NCBI GenBank assembly: GCA_037893225.1
Contig: JAZGUH010000002.1
Span: 1,984,001 to 2,048,000 of the forward strand
DNA: 64,000 nucleotides
DNA from: Hippasteria phrygiana
Lineage: Eukaryota > Echinodermata > Asteroidea > Valvatida > Goniasteridae
Direction: 5' to 3'
Shown: piece by piece, positions 21,660 through 32,642 of the stretch
Position numbering within the stretch: the stretch's first letter is position 1
Layout: each line of letters starts with the position of its first letter
The notes under the pieces: model-generated
Seen by the model: the letters and a program-made list of their open reading frames with translations, nothing else
Database searches by the model: none
What the model was told of the DNA's origin: nothing
Program-made: the position numbers and the translations under genes

Positions 21660-22332
21660 TATGTAGTGAGCTCTAAGGTTGAGATGAGCGCAGTAGAATT
21701 AAAAATATAAAGATAGACTTTTAATTTATCAAGTCTTGTCTTTTAATTGGTACTGTGGTTAATCTAGAGTGGTTATAGAAAATATGGGTACAGCAAATTG
21801 TTGCTCACACTGCCTTTGGCAATGGATGACTAGATCTTGGTTCACGCTGTTCCAATGCCCAAAGCTGGCCAAAGCCTCTAGAAGGCCCTGTGTACAAAGA
21901 AACCTAGCCAATATAACCAAGCCCAGCCGGGGCATAGTCTATAGCCTCGTTTCATAAATGCACCATAGTATGCTATACATAACATGTATCAAGTTTTAAT
22001 ATGTGGCATGCATTTTATTAGTATTTGTATTGGCAAAAGACATACATGTGCCATGGTACATGTATTTTCAAGTATTGTTCAAAACAACTGTGGTGAGAGA
22101 GATCTTTTTCAAGCTGGAACATGTTGACAATTTGCATACGAAAACCAGTAATGTGCCAGTCTGGGTGCATGTTACACTGCTTGGACTCTGGGAAATGATC
22201 CAGTGTTTTACTGATGTGGACCAATCAAGGATAAAATATGACATTTCAATTTGCACAGCAGAAACAAAAGGTTCATGTCATACATACATTGTATGGTTCC
22301 TACTGCAGCTAATATACTGGTGAACAATCCAC

Positions 22333-22434
22333 CAGGCTTATCTTGATCTGCCTGTATAGGTTTCTGGCTGACACTGGTGTTGGTTGAGCTGATAGTAGTG
22401 TCATTGGCAGCAGCCGTCCCAAATAAACCCAGAC
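22333..22434 (-). CDS. EVA1C: EVA1C-like gene, stalk exon 2
   Basis: A 102-bp class 1-1 exon. The acceptor is TTGATCACAG; the donor chosen is CCTG|GTGGAT, a weak site selected because it keeps phase 1. It encodes LGLFGTAAANDTTISSTNTS followed by VSQKPIQADQDKP, a Ser/Thr-rich extracellular spacer with two N-glycosylation sequons (NDT and NTS). It lies between stalk exon 1 and the membrane exon, on the same strand. The sequence continues open past the donor, so the 3' edge is the least certain part. Extracellular spacers are poorly conserved in EVA1 proteins, so the support is phase, position and composition. Confidence 0.5.
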
Positions 22435-22754
22435 CTGTGATCAATTAAACAACACTATTATTTCTGTCTGATTCCAATTTCTTATTGTTAATCTATCCAC
22501 ATAACTACACTGTAGTTAAATGTGGGAACAGCAAACGTCTAACAGATATCCATAAGTCTCAATTTTAATACAGAAAACTTTGGTGTTTGAAAGCCTGGCA
22601 TGCATTTGATTATCAGCAAGCATCAATTTTTCTACGTACATGATTTTCCATTCAAAATGGACATGAGATTAATAGGTGAATGTGATTTTAACAATCGTCC
22701 AAAATCACCTCCAGAGCCAAAATAACTTTGTCAGTGTGGGTCTATATAGTAAGT

Positions 22755-22995
22755 ATATATATATATATATATATATATATAACGCCCTTTCCCGCATTAG
22801 GGCGACCGGTCTATGGGGTTTGTGCATTCTAAAAAATGTAACCTAACCCAATCTTTTCCTATTGCTTTTCCTTTAAGGCGACCGGTAATCGGTCGCCCTA
22901 AGGCGGTCGGTCGCCCCATACCCAAAGAAAAACGGTGACCGGTCTCCCTATGCTCGAAAACGTCAGTATATACATATATATATATATATATGTGT
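22755..22995 (+). repeat. GGGCGACCG palindromic repeat between AT microsatellites, copy 1
   Basis: The core 22798-22920 starts GGCGACCGGTCTATGG, includes 'tgtgcattctaaaaaatgtaacctaaccca' and contains a hairpin GGCGACCG-gtaat-CGGTCGCC. The same family lies inverted at 41821-41945. (AT)n tracts stand at 22755-22780 and 22971-22990. Confidence 0.65.
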
Positions 22996-24399
22996 GATTT
23001 TGGATATGCATTGTTGAAATCAAATTGTCCTAATCTCCCTGTCTTCAATAGAAATTCACAGCCAAGGGGCTCAGCGTAACAGTCCTATTATTAACTCTAA
23101 CCCTTATAAATGCAACAGAATGCACCAATGGTAAAAAGTTGTTGCATTTTAATAGCAGTCAAGGCATGTCTCCTGGTCTGATGCATTTTGTTGTATTTAG
23201 TATTAAGCCTCCAGCAACAAGGCTGGTACAGATGAGTTCACATCCGAGATTAATTATCAGCCGTTACTAATCAATGCCGAAATAGAAACAAAAGCTTGTC
23301 TTTCTGGAGTACCGTAAAGAAGCCAACTGAAGGTAAATGTCATACTACTCCAGCTATTCAGTAACTACTGAACAAGTGAAGCCTTGTCAACCCGGCCCCG
23401 TTCTTGCCAGCCCCAATTCCCACTGCAAAGTGCAACATTGCATTTGCCAGGGTTCTTATTTCAGCTGTGTTGCATTCTGTTGCATTTGGCAGGGTGCTCA
23501 GAGAATACCTCGTGGGGGTTAAGGTTAAAGTGATACTCAGAATGCAAGTTTTCTACCACGGAATCAAGTATTACAATTTTTTCTAAGTTATAAGCCCATT
23601 AAACTCTGAATCAACTGATACTAATTAACTTCATGTGGGGTCTTTCCTAATACCAGCACTAGCGAACTGTATTCTTTATAACCAAACCACTGCTTATACT
23701 TTAATACTGCTAATTAGCTAATACACTGTATAATGCATTGTCAAGAAATTAGTTTGGCTCGACCAATGTCTGATATTAGGCTGAATTCCCTCTTATCACA
23801 TAATTGTGGCCTGGTAGCACAAACTGAGTGGAAAGTCGCCCATTCTGAGTTAAAAGCAAAAACAGACATGTTATTGAGAAGTCAATTTCGGGATTTTAAC
23901 ATTTTTATACTCAAAAACCTCTTTTCTATTATATCCCAAAGTTTTTAAACTGAATTCAATCTTAAAATGTTATTTGGGGCAATTTCCATTTTTAACTCAT
24001 TTTTTGCAGTTCACACACTTTGAGCTTCATTTACTTACAAGGGTTCAAGACTCTTAACAACTTCAAAAGGTTACAGCAGGGCCCATGAATAAGCTACAGC
24101 AACACAAGATAAAGCTATTTTCAGGAAATACTATAATCTCAATTTTCAACTTGTGCAACTCTCTACCTGTTTTAATGGTTACAGGTAATCACTGTATCAA
24201 AATTTAAGTCTATTTGTATCCAGCCAGCATCAAATTATCCATTACATTTACATATGCACAAAATAAAGTCAATTTGATTAAACACGTAAATGGTCGAAAA
24301 TATGTGCAGAACATTTCGCTAAAGACTGTATTGATAATAGTGTTGGTATGAAAACCCAGCTGGGTTTGAAGGCACAATTCCGTTTAAAGGCTGAAGCCA

Positions 24400-24560
24400 T
24401 TCTAACTCTAAAGGCACCGAGCATTTCAATCCTGTCCCAGACTCACGCGCCCCAGGCCACGATGACGTTCCCTGCGGTTGCCGGCTCGAGCAGCCAGAGC
24501 CCCGTCCTCCCTGTCTAAGCTCGCTTGACTCAACATGCCGCGCCGGGAGGCGGCCGTGCA
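24400..24560 (-). promoter_or_regulatory. CpG-rich patch with a possible first exon
   Basis: A local GC- and CpG-rich island in an AT-rich intron. On the minus strand an ATG near 24538 (MLSQASLDREDGALAARAG) stays open for 30 codons to a strong donor CGC|GTGAGT near 24448. It may be an internal promoter with a short first exon, but its phase 0 does not match the phase-1 EVA1C exons, so a noncoding exon or chance is as likely. Confidence 0.3.
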
Positions 24561-26395
24561 CATCGAGAAAGCATGTACACGTACCATAAATAGGCTACAT
24601 GCGATTGAATCTGGTACCTTATAACAGAAATTGTGTGTATAGTTCTGAGAAGGTGCGGGTCCTTATGAGGGCTGCATAAGCAAAGTCGCCAGACTAGAGT
24701 ATAGTATCAGCTCACACACAACTCACCGCGCAGGTCCCAATAAAAATCGACTGCAAACAAAGGAAAGTATGACTCATAACTAACTTTTCAGCAAGGCCTA
24801 CAACCCCTATTCAAAATGCGTCTCATAAAGACGCCAACACTTTAAAATATGTTTACCGTAGTGTTACACCTGAATGTGCAAAAAGCACAGCAAGTAATAC
24901 TAGCCTTAGACAAAAAATATGTACAGACTTTGCGTAAAACATTGTCGTATAATATAGTGACGTCATGTTTCTACAAGTGTACGTCATCACTCGCGTGATA
25001 AGGCACGCAGTTGACCTCGGCCTTTTCTGAATCGAGTCAAAGTGGCTCAGAAGGAAAAGCCTCAAAAACTATTTTTTGTTTTTTTAGACTCATGAAACTT
25101 GTTATATTAGTTTTGGGGAGGCATAAACTATCAGAAAAGTCCAAAAAGTCAAAATTTTACTTGGCATTTTACTTGCCCTTAAATTTTTTTATTGATGAAT
25201 AAAGATGAAAACAAAAATGTTGATAAAAATTACTTCTATCTTATTTCTTTGCACTGTTTGTGTTTAAAGGCCTATATCTCTAAACGCACTTCCGTTAAAT
25301 TGGAAAATAGGAGTATACAAATGTCAAAGTAGCTCGAGAACACAAAATGCCACAGGGGTCAAACCTACACCAAATTTAGGATGAGAAAAATTCAACTATG
25401 TATATAACTCATTTTTCAAATTTTGCGACATAATACCCCTTTTTTTGCAGAGCCAGTCACAATAATATTTAGTAAAACCAACTAAACCGTTTCTAGTGCA
25501 AGATCATAGAACATCATTGACAATCCAGTGTGAATTTTATCACAGGATCCAATAAAAACTACATATTCACAAGTGGTCACGGAACTTCTAAAAAGCGATA
25601 CATGTACATCATGTACGTACATGTGTATATTGGGTTCCATTGCTGAAGGACTTTGTGAAAGTAAGAATGTCACGAAGCCACACACACTGTGATTAACATC
25701 TACCTTCAAGCTGGCCCTATTCAGCTGCTTCAAAGCTTTACAAGCTACAATCGCTGTACAATTAATACCGGTAGGCTAGTATTATGTATGTATTATTAAG
25801 TTCCACAATCTTGGCTTGGACCATTATCAAACCATAATGCAGATTCTATTACTCGTTTTTTCAACCAAAAATTGACCCGGGCAGGGCACTGTCCATGCTG
25901 TACATATTCTTGATTTTTTCTTGTTTTTTGAAGCAACAAATTGTAATCCTGTGTGGGATAGTACCTCCCAATGTAATGTTTAGCACACTCTAATGAAAGA
26001 GGTTGCTGGGTTCCTGCAGGCGATGTACAACCATCTCATTAGTCATACTAGTAGTATTAGACTACTGTGAATTGTCATGACATATTATCCCACAGTAGTA
26101 GGCTATATCCCAAGCTTGTACCCAAGCTGATATATCACTGTTAAATCAATTCACCCCAGTTTCTCAGCCACTGATTAAAACTAGACTACATGTATATGGC
26201 TCACACTGTAAAGAGCTTTTCACCTACTTTTAACAAGAGAAGTTTGCTGTATCAAATTTTATAAATAAGCCACAGGAGCTATTATGTGTAATAATAATGT
26301 TCTTGACGATTGTGCGAGTAAGTGAATTTTACATTAAGAATTTTGGGTAAGATTATTTGCATACTTTCATTATGGTCAATTATCCAGAAAATAAA

Positions 26396-26857
26396 TGTGA
26401 CCCACTCTGCAAAAAGGGCCATTATGTTGCAAAATTTGAATATAGTGTTTTATATAAATATATCTGGAAAGGCCATTTTATAAGCTTTCATATGGTATAT
26501 GTCTGAGGCCTGTAGCATTTTGCATTCGTGAGATATTTTGAAATTTGCATGTTTGTTTTCACTAATTTCTTGAAATGACTTAAGGAAAAACGAGCCATTT
26601 AAGAAACAAAAAGCAAAACAACAGATTGAAGCACTCGACACAAACACATTCTTTTTCCAACTTTATTCACTGAAATCAAAAGTTTTGGTTATGAACTATG
26701 ATAATATAGGTATCAAAGATGCAAATAAATCCCTTCCTTAAAAATCACTTGTTTGAATAATTTTTCACCCTCTTCACATAGAACGCGACGGCCCATTACA
26801 CGTAAAAACATACAGCGACTTACAAATGTATGTGCCCTTTTTGCAGAGCGGGTCACA
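26396..26857. mobile_element. TGTGACCC-type MITE, copy 1
   Basis: The left end TGTGACCCACTCTGCAAAAA and right end CCTTTTTGCAGAGCGGGTCACA are inverted. The interior aligns with 57628-58067 in the same orientation ('ccattatgttgcaaaatttg', 'gcccattacacgta', 'cgactta'). It is about 462 bp and lacks coding sequence. The target site is not clear here; copy 2 suggests TA or TATA. Confidence 0.75.
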
Positions 26858-26994
26858 AATGTGATCCCCCCAACAATGATACTGACAAATTGGTAAGGAT
26901 GTGACATTTAAATGTTTAAACATTTAAATGGAACAATCTAAAAATCTGTTTAAACATTTTCCCAAGCATTTAAACAGAACCACGTTTATTAAAA

Positions 26995-27135
26995 CCCTCT
27001 TACTATTATAACTATCACAGCCAATCAAAAAATCTACCCACCTCCTCTGACAGGTTGTGTGTGTTTCAACCTGTCACTTGATAGGTTTTGATATATAGGG
27101 TGGTTGGCTCCATTTTGGCACCAAGAGAGGGAGGG
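26995..27135 (-). mobile_element. TTAA-type MITE family P3, copy 1 (141 bp)
   Basis: Inverted relative to 31295-31435 and of the same length. It shares the CCCTC(C/T) ends, 'ggtgccaaa-tggagccaac', 'atcaaaacctatc-agtgacaggttga' and 'tactattat-actatcaca'. TTAA is intact on the right (27136-27139); the left flank has decayed to AAAA. TTAA duplication with CCC-starting ends is typical of piggyBac-type elements. Confidence 0.65.
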
Positions 27136-27953
27136 TTAATATTGTATTTTTGTCACTTCAAAGTCACACAAAGCATTTGGATCATGTTTAAAATTCTAAA
27201 TCTCCTGGCTCTTCGTACATTACAGTGGTGTTCTCGATATATGACAGCAATCCATATTACAAAACATTTTATTATTTTACTTACCACTTTTTTGGTTGCT
27301 ATTTTATGGCATAAAAAAACCAACAAAAAGATTGTTACACGAACCATATTAACCCAAGGCTTTTTACTAGAATCCTTCCCTAACCACACAAACTCCAACA
27401 CTGTGTAGTAAACCAATGGCACATTCTTTGTACTTAGACAAAATCAGGGCATCAAGTCCCATGCAAAGTGATGGTGCCAAGGCTCTACAGTACCCAATCA
27501 CACAAAATTCAACACAAATGGGGTGTTTGATTTTGGCAGGTTAGGGATGGTTAGGGTTAATTGATAATTAAGGTCATATTTTTTTTGAGGTCGCACACGT
27601 TCACTACTGTTAATGTTTTTTCAGCTTAGTACGGCTTATTCTTTTGAGATTAACCCAATAGAAGTATACATTTTGGAAAGCTCTTGTTCCCTTTCATTTG
27701 GTGCCAAAATAGTCAAAATATGAATGGGTTGAATGAAGGTCATGACCTACAAAGCAAATTTTTTGCCAATTTTTGATGTTTATGCTCTTGAAGCATTTAA
27801 AAAATAAAAGAACACAGCAGAAATCATTCTAAAGAGCACAAGGAACATTTATGCAGAAAAGCAATCAATTTCATGGGGCTCCAACTTAAAAAACACATCA
27901 AAATAACATCAGAATTGTGCGTACATGAACATTACTGAAGTACTTTGGTACTA

Positions 27954-28381
27954 CAGTGGAACGCCGCTATAACGAACATCACAGGATCCACAGATTTTGT
28001 TCGGTATAGCGATCGTTCGGTATAGCGATTTTCAGCCGCTGGTTACTGTACTTAAGGACAACTTTAAACACTGGCGGTCATTGAATTATGTAATTGGGCT
28101 AGTGTTCATACTTTCTAAGCTTACCAAATTCTAAAGCAACAGTTGACTTTCCCTTCTATTCCTTGGGGAAATAATAGCCACCTGTCACTCTTCAACATAA
28201 AGCTGCGGCCATTTGGGAATTACAAACAGCCCAAAATGCCCAGCACATTTTTTTAATCCGTTGCCTTTTTTTCAACAACAATGTTCGGTAAGTTTTGTAC
28301 AAACAATTTGGGAGCCAAATATAGTGTTCGGTATAGCCGAATGTTCTATATAGCAGTGTTCGGTATAGCGGCGTTCCACTG
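27954..28381. mobile_element. Pogo/Tigger-like MITE with TA target duplication
   Basis: The left end CAGTGGAACGCCGCTATAAC and right end TATAGCGGCGTTCCACTG are inverted, with TA outside both (27952-27953 and 28382-28383). GTTCGGTATAGCG repeats lie near both ends. CAGTGGAAC starts and TA duplication are typical of pogo/Tigger elements. It is 428 bp with no transposase. Confidence 0.8.
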
Positions 28382-29172
28382 TATACCACATACACATTAC
28401 AGCAATCATCGTCTTCATCAGATAAATTCCCCCATTATCAGAATCATTCATAATTTCACAAAGCTCAGCAGCTACAGTAAGCCTGCCTTTGAAATTAGCA
28501 TCCGCCATTGCAAATTTTGAGCCCAAACTTTGACGAAGTTTACAGATTTAAAAAACCTGCATAAATGGCTGCAATGCTATTTATTTACATTGTAGGCTTA
28601 TGGTCCTGAAGATGATCAGGGCGCCCTCTATTGATGTATTTTCTAAACGGGATTCAAATGTTTGCAAGTTCTCTGATGCATATTCATATCATACAAAGTT
28701 GAATGATTGATGGAATTAAAGGGTTAAAATAACACCGGTGTAGGGCTGAAAACCTTGATTTCTGTCAACGTACATGTACATGTACCATGCACGTCATGTG
28801 TGGGTGAGTTGCACTAAGGAACACTATGGCCTATTTTGTTGGCCTATATGAAAACATTTTACAATCGCCAAAAATTGAAGCTTTGAACAAATTACAATTA
28901 ATAGAGACCTTTGAGAAATTGGCAATTTCGCTATTAAGTCTATAGACCGGAAATTTGCCACCAAGTTTGTTTACAAGGATGATGTTGTGATCAGCAGCCA
29001 AGTCGCGGGCTTGACAATCTCTACTGGTACCTTGATTGCGTTTTTCCCATTGAGAACCCAACCTGGGCAAGCTGCAGCCTTTGTTAGTGTTTGCTAAATT
29101 TGTAAACACTTTGTGCATGAAAGATTTGATAAATGTTTATGAAAATAAATATTGAACCCCATCTTTAATTGT

Positions 29173-29345
29173 GGGGCAACTTGGTAGAGCACCGATACAA
29201 TAATCCAGAGATCACAGGTCACAAATCCTACTTGTGCCAGTTTCGGAGGTCGCAGGTTCAAATCCCGCTCTTGCCAGTTTCTTTGTTCACTTTGAAAATT
29301 TACCTAGTCAGTTTCCCTTGTGGATTGTTCGACGAAATATAAGTT
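29173..29345 (+). repeat. tRNA-derived SINE family A, copy
   Basis: A worn A-box (CTTGGTAGAGCACCG), a duplicated B-box region ('aggtcacaaatcc' then GCAGGTTCAAATCCCGC), then the body CCAGTTTCTTTGTTCACTTT and 'cctagtcagtttcccttgtggattgttcgacgaa'. The same body is at 60715-60790 on the minus strand. Confidence 0.65.
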
Positions 29346-29509
29346 TAAAAAAAGTCGTATCCTCATTGAGTGATCCCCACAATGTCGCTTCCCAGGTTGT
29401 ATCGTAAAAATTGGGTGTGATCCCCGGCTATACGGCATTCTGGGTTTATGACTTCTGACTAGCGCCCACCCGAACAAAAAAACTGACAATTTGGGAGACC
29501 GCCAACATA

Positions 29510-29610
29510 GGGCAAGATAGCTGTTGGTAGAGCGCCGGTACGGTATTAAACCCGGAGGTCACAGGTTCGAATACCGCTCCTGCCAGTTTCTTTGTTCACT
29601 TTGAAAATGT
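29510..29610 (+). repeat. tRNA-derived SINE family A, copy (head and start of body)
   Basis: GGGCAAGATAGCTGTTGGTA is the A-box region and CACAGGTTCGAATACCGC the B-box region, followed by the family body start TGCCAGTTTCTTTGTTCACT. Downstream body is absent or diverged. Confidence 0.65.
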
Positions 29611-29763
29611 TCTTAAACTTGTTATACACAATTGTTTATTTGTAATCATTATGCACTATCAATTATGCCCAGCAATTGTGCCCAGGGCACTGGTATTGGT
29701 AAAACAAACGGAGGAGAGCTTGGTTCTTTGAGTGGAGGATTGGACAATTGATAAGTATATTAC

Positions 29764-29922
29764 CTTGGCTTAAATCAGTTGTTTGTGTCATGGTGTGAGT
29801 AGTCTGGTCCTGTGACTTATCCTCTGACCTGGAGCTAGGAGTTGTTGGATAGAGGGCAATGCTCTGTGGTACAGTAGCTTCACCTGTATACCGCCTCGGC
29901 TTGCGAAATATTCTTTTTGATA
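29764..29922 (-). CDS. EVA1C: EVA1C-like gene, stalk exon 1
   Basis: A 159-bp class 1-1 exon between acceptor GATGGTTACAG and donor AGCCAAG|GTAATA (minus strand). It encodes SKRIFRKPRRYTGEATVPQS and then a Thr/Ser/Asp-rich stretch ending THTMTQTTDLSQ, a likely O-glycosylated extracellular stalk. The G left by the lectin exon completes Val, giving YTC-V-SK directly after the last lectin cysteine; EVA1C proteins have a similar YxCVPK junction. This shows that the 51.1-kb lectin half is the membrane-proximal one. The 21-kb gap to it contains no firm further exon. Confidence 0.65.
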
Positions 29923-30264
29923 CTGTAACCATCAACAAAAGCAATACAAATTTGCTGTTAGAATGGTGCAAACATATCTTGACAAAGGTTACACATGTGG
30001 AAAAACATCTATGGGGTGGTTGAAAATGCTATAATTTTTTGTATGCATTTTGGGCAGAAATGTTTACATAGTTTCTAAAATTATTTCAATGTTTCTGCAA
30101 TATTACTGAAGTATGGGCCTTTAAACATTAGTGGTGAAAAAAAAATTGTGGACAAATTTGCAAGAACATTGAAACAAAAGACTAAAGTGAGGAAATTCTA
30201 TGGTTTACTGTATGCTAACATCAGATTTAACGATTAAAAAAATCAAAAACTTATCTACATGTAC

Positions 30265-30490
30265 TTAAAGGTAATATACATGATTTGCAAACATAAAAAA
30301 ACAGCCGAATTATTATGAAATACCTTACTTGACTGCACATAAATAATAGTCTCAAGCATCCTGTGAAATCATGGCACCTGGTGTGTTGTCATTTTCAAGA
30401 AAAGTGGAATTTTTGTATCAATTTCCAGCGATGGTCAGCCGACAATTGTTGGAAATAGTCCACTTCCCTGACCTAATAATTCCTTCGCCT
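30265..30490 (+). repeat. Dispersed repeat family R1, copy 2
   Basis: Shares 'tgatttgcaaacat', 'tgaaataccttact', CTCAAGCATCCTGTGAAATC, 'atggcacctggtgtg' and TTTTCAAGAAAAGTGGAA with the other R1 copies. It is cut off near 30490, where a non-LTR fragment follows. Confidence 0.7.
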
Positions 30491-30536
30491 TTGCCTTTGA
30501 GAAAGATTTTGCTTAAGTTTGAAACATTAGGCTAGG

Positions 30537-31045
30537 AAAACTGTATACAACCAAATAATGAAAGACCAAAGAATACCAACAAAATGGATAGAAGCGAAGA
30601 TAATTCTTCTGCACAAAAAAGGAGATAAAGCCGACATTAAAAACTACAGACCAATAAGTTTATTATTCCACATGTACAAGATATTCACAAGAATTATTCA
30701 AAACAGGATCAAGACTGAATTAGACAGACAACAACCAAGAGAGCAAGCAGGCTTCCGAAGAGGCTATTCAACAGTGGACCACCTGTATACAATAAATCAG
30801 CTAATTGAAAAGGCAAATGAATATCAGCTAAACATATGCCTTGGGTTTATTGATTATGAGAAGGCCTTTGATTCGGTAGAGCATAAAGATCTATTTACGG
30901 CCCTTCGAAAAACAGGAATTAACGAAGGATACATGTATCCTAGAAGAAATATACACAAATGCGACAGTAGAATCCATCCAGTCTTTACGAAACTACCCCT
31001 AGAAGAAAGAGGAATCAACATAGACGTGAAAGACTAACAGACCAC
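30537..31045 (+). pseudogene. Non-LTR retrotransposon reverse-transcriptase fragment
   Basis: The open frame 30558-31037 (extending upstream as KTVYNQI) is the N-terminal half of an RT: KIILLHKKGDKADIKNYRPI, then PREQAGFRRGYSTVDHL and FIDYEKAFDSVEH with the first catalytic Asp of the palm. After ARIH-like text the frame jumps to ERGINIDV, a deletion that removes the region before the YADD box. Both ends are truncated. The style (ALRKTGI, EQAGFR) fits endonuclease-type L1/RTE-like elements. The clade is not certain. Confidence 0.75.
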
Positions 31046-31294
31046 TGTCACTCACGTTACATTTATATGCCATGATGAGGCTACATCTACTTCGACCTCT
31101 CACTGCCTTCAAAGTATTTGATCAAGCTGAATCAAACCAGCCATACAACAACCTTAGGGTAAGGGGTACTCAAAAATGGAAAGAAAAATTCAATGCCCTG
31201 ACTGAAAAAGTGTTCCTCCCAGCTTTTAAAAATAATGTGCTGCATTTTCTGCCATTTACTGCACCTTCTCCCTTAATGTACATGTATGGATTAA

Positions 31295-31435
31295 CCCTCC
31301 ATCTCCAGGTGCCAAATTGGAGCCAACTACCCAATCTATCAAAACCTATCGAGTGACAGGTTGAGACACACAAGCTGTGGGAAAGGAGAGGGTTTGGTTT
31401 TTCTATAGGTTGTGATAGTAATAATAGTAGGAGGG
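31295..31435 (+). mobile_element. TTAA-type MITE family P3, copy 2 (141 bp)
   Basis: CCCTCCATCTCC at the left and TAGTAGGAGGG at the right, with TTAA directly outside both ends (31291-31294 and 31436-31439). Inverted relative to 26995-27135 and identical in length. No coding content; probably a piggyBac-type MITE. Confidence 0.75.
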
Positions 31436-31454
31436 TTAAATAACATAAAAACGA

Positions 31455-31900
31455 CAACAATAATTAGGCAAATTATACATCATTTGCAAACATCAAAAAA
31501 ATAAAAAATACTGAATTATCACGAAATACCATACTAGACTAATAATTAGCAGTCTCAAGCATCCTGTGAAATCATGGCACCCAGTGTGCTGTGGTTTTCA
31601 AGAAAAGTGGAAATTTATATTGTTTTCCAATGATTGTCGGCCGACACTCGTTGGAAATAGTCTAGTTCCCTGACCTGATAATTCCCTGACTCTATAAATT
31701 GTTACGTTTTGTCTAAAGTATGGTCAGGGAACCAGACCACTATAGAACAGGTTTTTTGTTTCTCTCTGTTTTCCCAGCATCTATGCACATAAAACTTTAA
31801 AGAGGTCAGTGTTACAGTATTTGCTAGCACACTAAAATACTAACCCAAAAATTTATTTATTTCTGAAAATTACCGTCAGCAAAAGCAAATCGTGTATAAA
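31455..31900 (+). repeat. Dispersed repeat family R1, copy 3
   Basis: The longest uninterrupted copy. It contains GTCTCAAGCATCCTGTGAAA, TTCAAGAAAAGTGGAA, the inverted arms TAGTTCCCTGACC / GGTCAGGGAACCAGAC and 'cccagcatctatgcacataaaactt'. Confidence 0.7.
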
Positions 31901-32067
31901 ACCTGTAAGATGTTGACTTCCTGGATGTACAGATATTGAATTTACTTTTGTAGGCTACAAGTGGAGAGAAAAAATCCCAAATGCCATTTCTCATAACAAG
32001 ACATACATGTTCAGCCTAGTTACAAAGATGTGGGTTTACACACCTCCCTGCATTCTGTCACAGTTAA

Positions 32068-32279
32068 CCCCCTTGCGTACGGATGACACCATAGGGTGCA
32101 AAAAAACAGTGTCACCATGCTGGATGACGCCACTGGCCGCTGTTTGTGCAGTTTCAATCCATTGTTGGATTATTGTGTATGTCATGCTTGACTGCACAAA
32201 CACATTGTAGCGGTTCAATTTGGCTGCCAGAACCGCTGCAATACCCCGATGTCTCCCGTAAAATACCGTGCTCAAGGGG
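32068..32279 (+). mobile_element. TTAA-type MITE family P1, copy 1 (212 bp)
   Basis: Left end CCCCCTTGCGTACGGATGA, right end CCGTGCTCAAGGGG, inverted. Outside are TTAA (32064-32067) and TTAT (32280-32283, one change). The interior 'ggccgctgtttgtgcagtttcaatccattgttgg' matches 62641-62855 in inverted orientation. Probably a piggyBac-type MITE. Confidence 0.75.
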
Positions 32280-32642
32280 TTATAAGGACACATACAGTCA
32301 GAAGGGTTTGCTCAACGGATATGACACCATGGAAACGAAAATGTCCAGCTGTCACATCAATTAGTTGTCATAACATAAATCTCCATGCTTATAGTGTGCT
32401 CATCACAAGTTTGGTGATAATATAATCCAGTGATAGCAGGTACGGCATGGGAACCACATAATACCCAGTTCAACTTGTTTTAATACATAAATGGAAAAAA
32501 TCGGGAGGGAGGGTTGTTAATTTCAGTCGATTTCTTTTTTACCATCCATGAAAACAACAAAACAATACTACATGTCATGTAACTCTGAAGTCCGGAGGCA
32601 AAAAGTAAACTTCTTTAAAAGTGAGATGGTAAAATGCACGAT

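Larger units (their letters stand above)
15447..21700 (-). mobile_element. DIRS-type tyrosine-recombinase retrotransposon, defective, with nested insertions
   Basis: The two ends are inverted copies. The left end (about 15474-15600) and right end (about 20755-21700, itself split by an LTR) share AATTCTACT, AGAGCTCACTACATATG, GCATTATTCCCT, GCTAGCCATT and AAGATTTATTTCCCAC. An internal complementary region lies at 15683-15776. Decayed reverse transcriptase, RNase H and tyrosine recombinase lie between, all on the minus strand. Inverted ends, an internal complementary region and a tyrosine recombinase instead of an integrase define DIRS elements. The order on the minus strand is gag/RT side at high coordinates, YR at low. 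Frameshifts and missing RT core show it is dead. The part from 18.5 to 20.7 kb holds unrelated repeats and SINE B, so it is partly foreign. Confidence 0.8.
9604..22332 (-). other. EVA1C-like intron containing LTR, CR1-like and DIRS insertions
   Basis: A 12.7-kb phase-1 intron. It holds a SINE-like patch (10065-10200), a CCAGTTG array (10208-10498), a CR1-like element (11896-12850), a solo LTR (13065-13416), a tRNA-Leu-like sequence (15195-15276) and a DIRS element (15447-21700). The stretches 10500-11890 and 13420-15190 show no element I can define, apart from a small AGGTGAT / ATCACCT hairpin near 14198-14226. Confidence 0.65.
22435..29763 (-). other. EVA1C-like intron between stalk exons
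   Basis: A 7.3-kb phase-1 intron. It holds an (AT)n tract and GGGCGACC repeat (22755-22995), a CpG-rich patch (24400-24560), a TGTGACCC MITE (26396-26857), a TTAA MITE (26995-27135), a pogo-like MITE (27954-28381) and two SINE A copies (29173-29610). The stretches 23050-24300, 24700-26380 and 27450-27950 hold nothing I can define beyond small TTGCAT repeats near 23430-23500. Confidence 0.6.
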
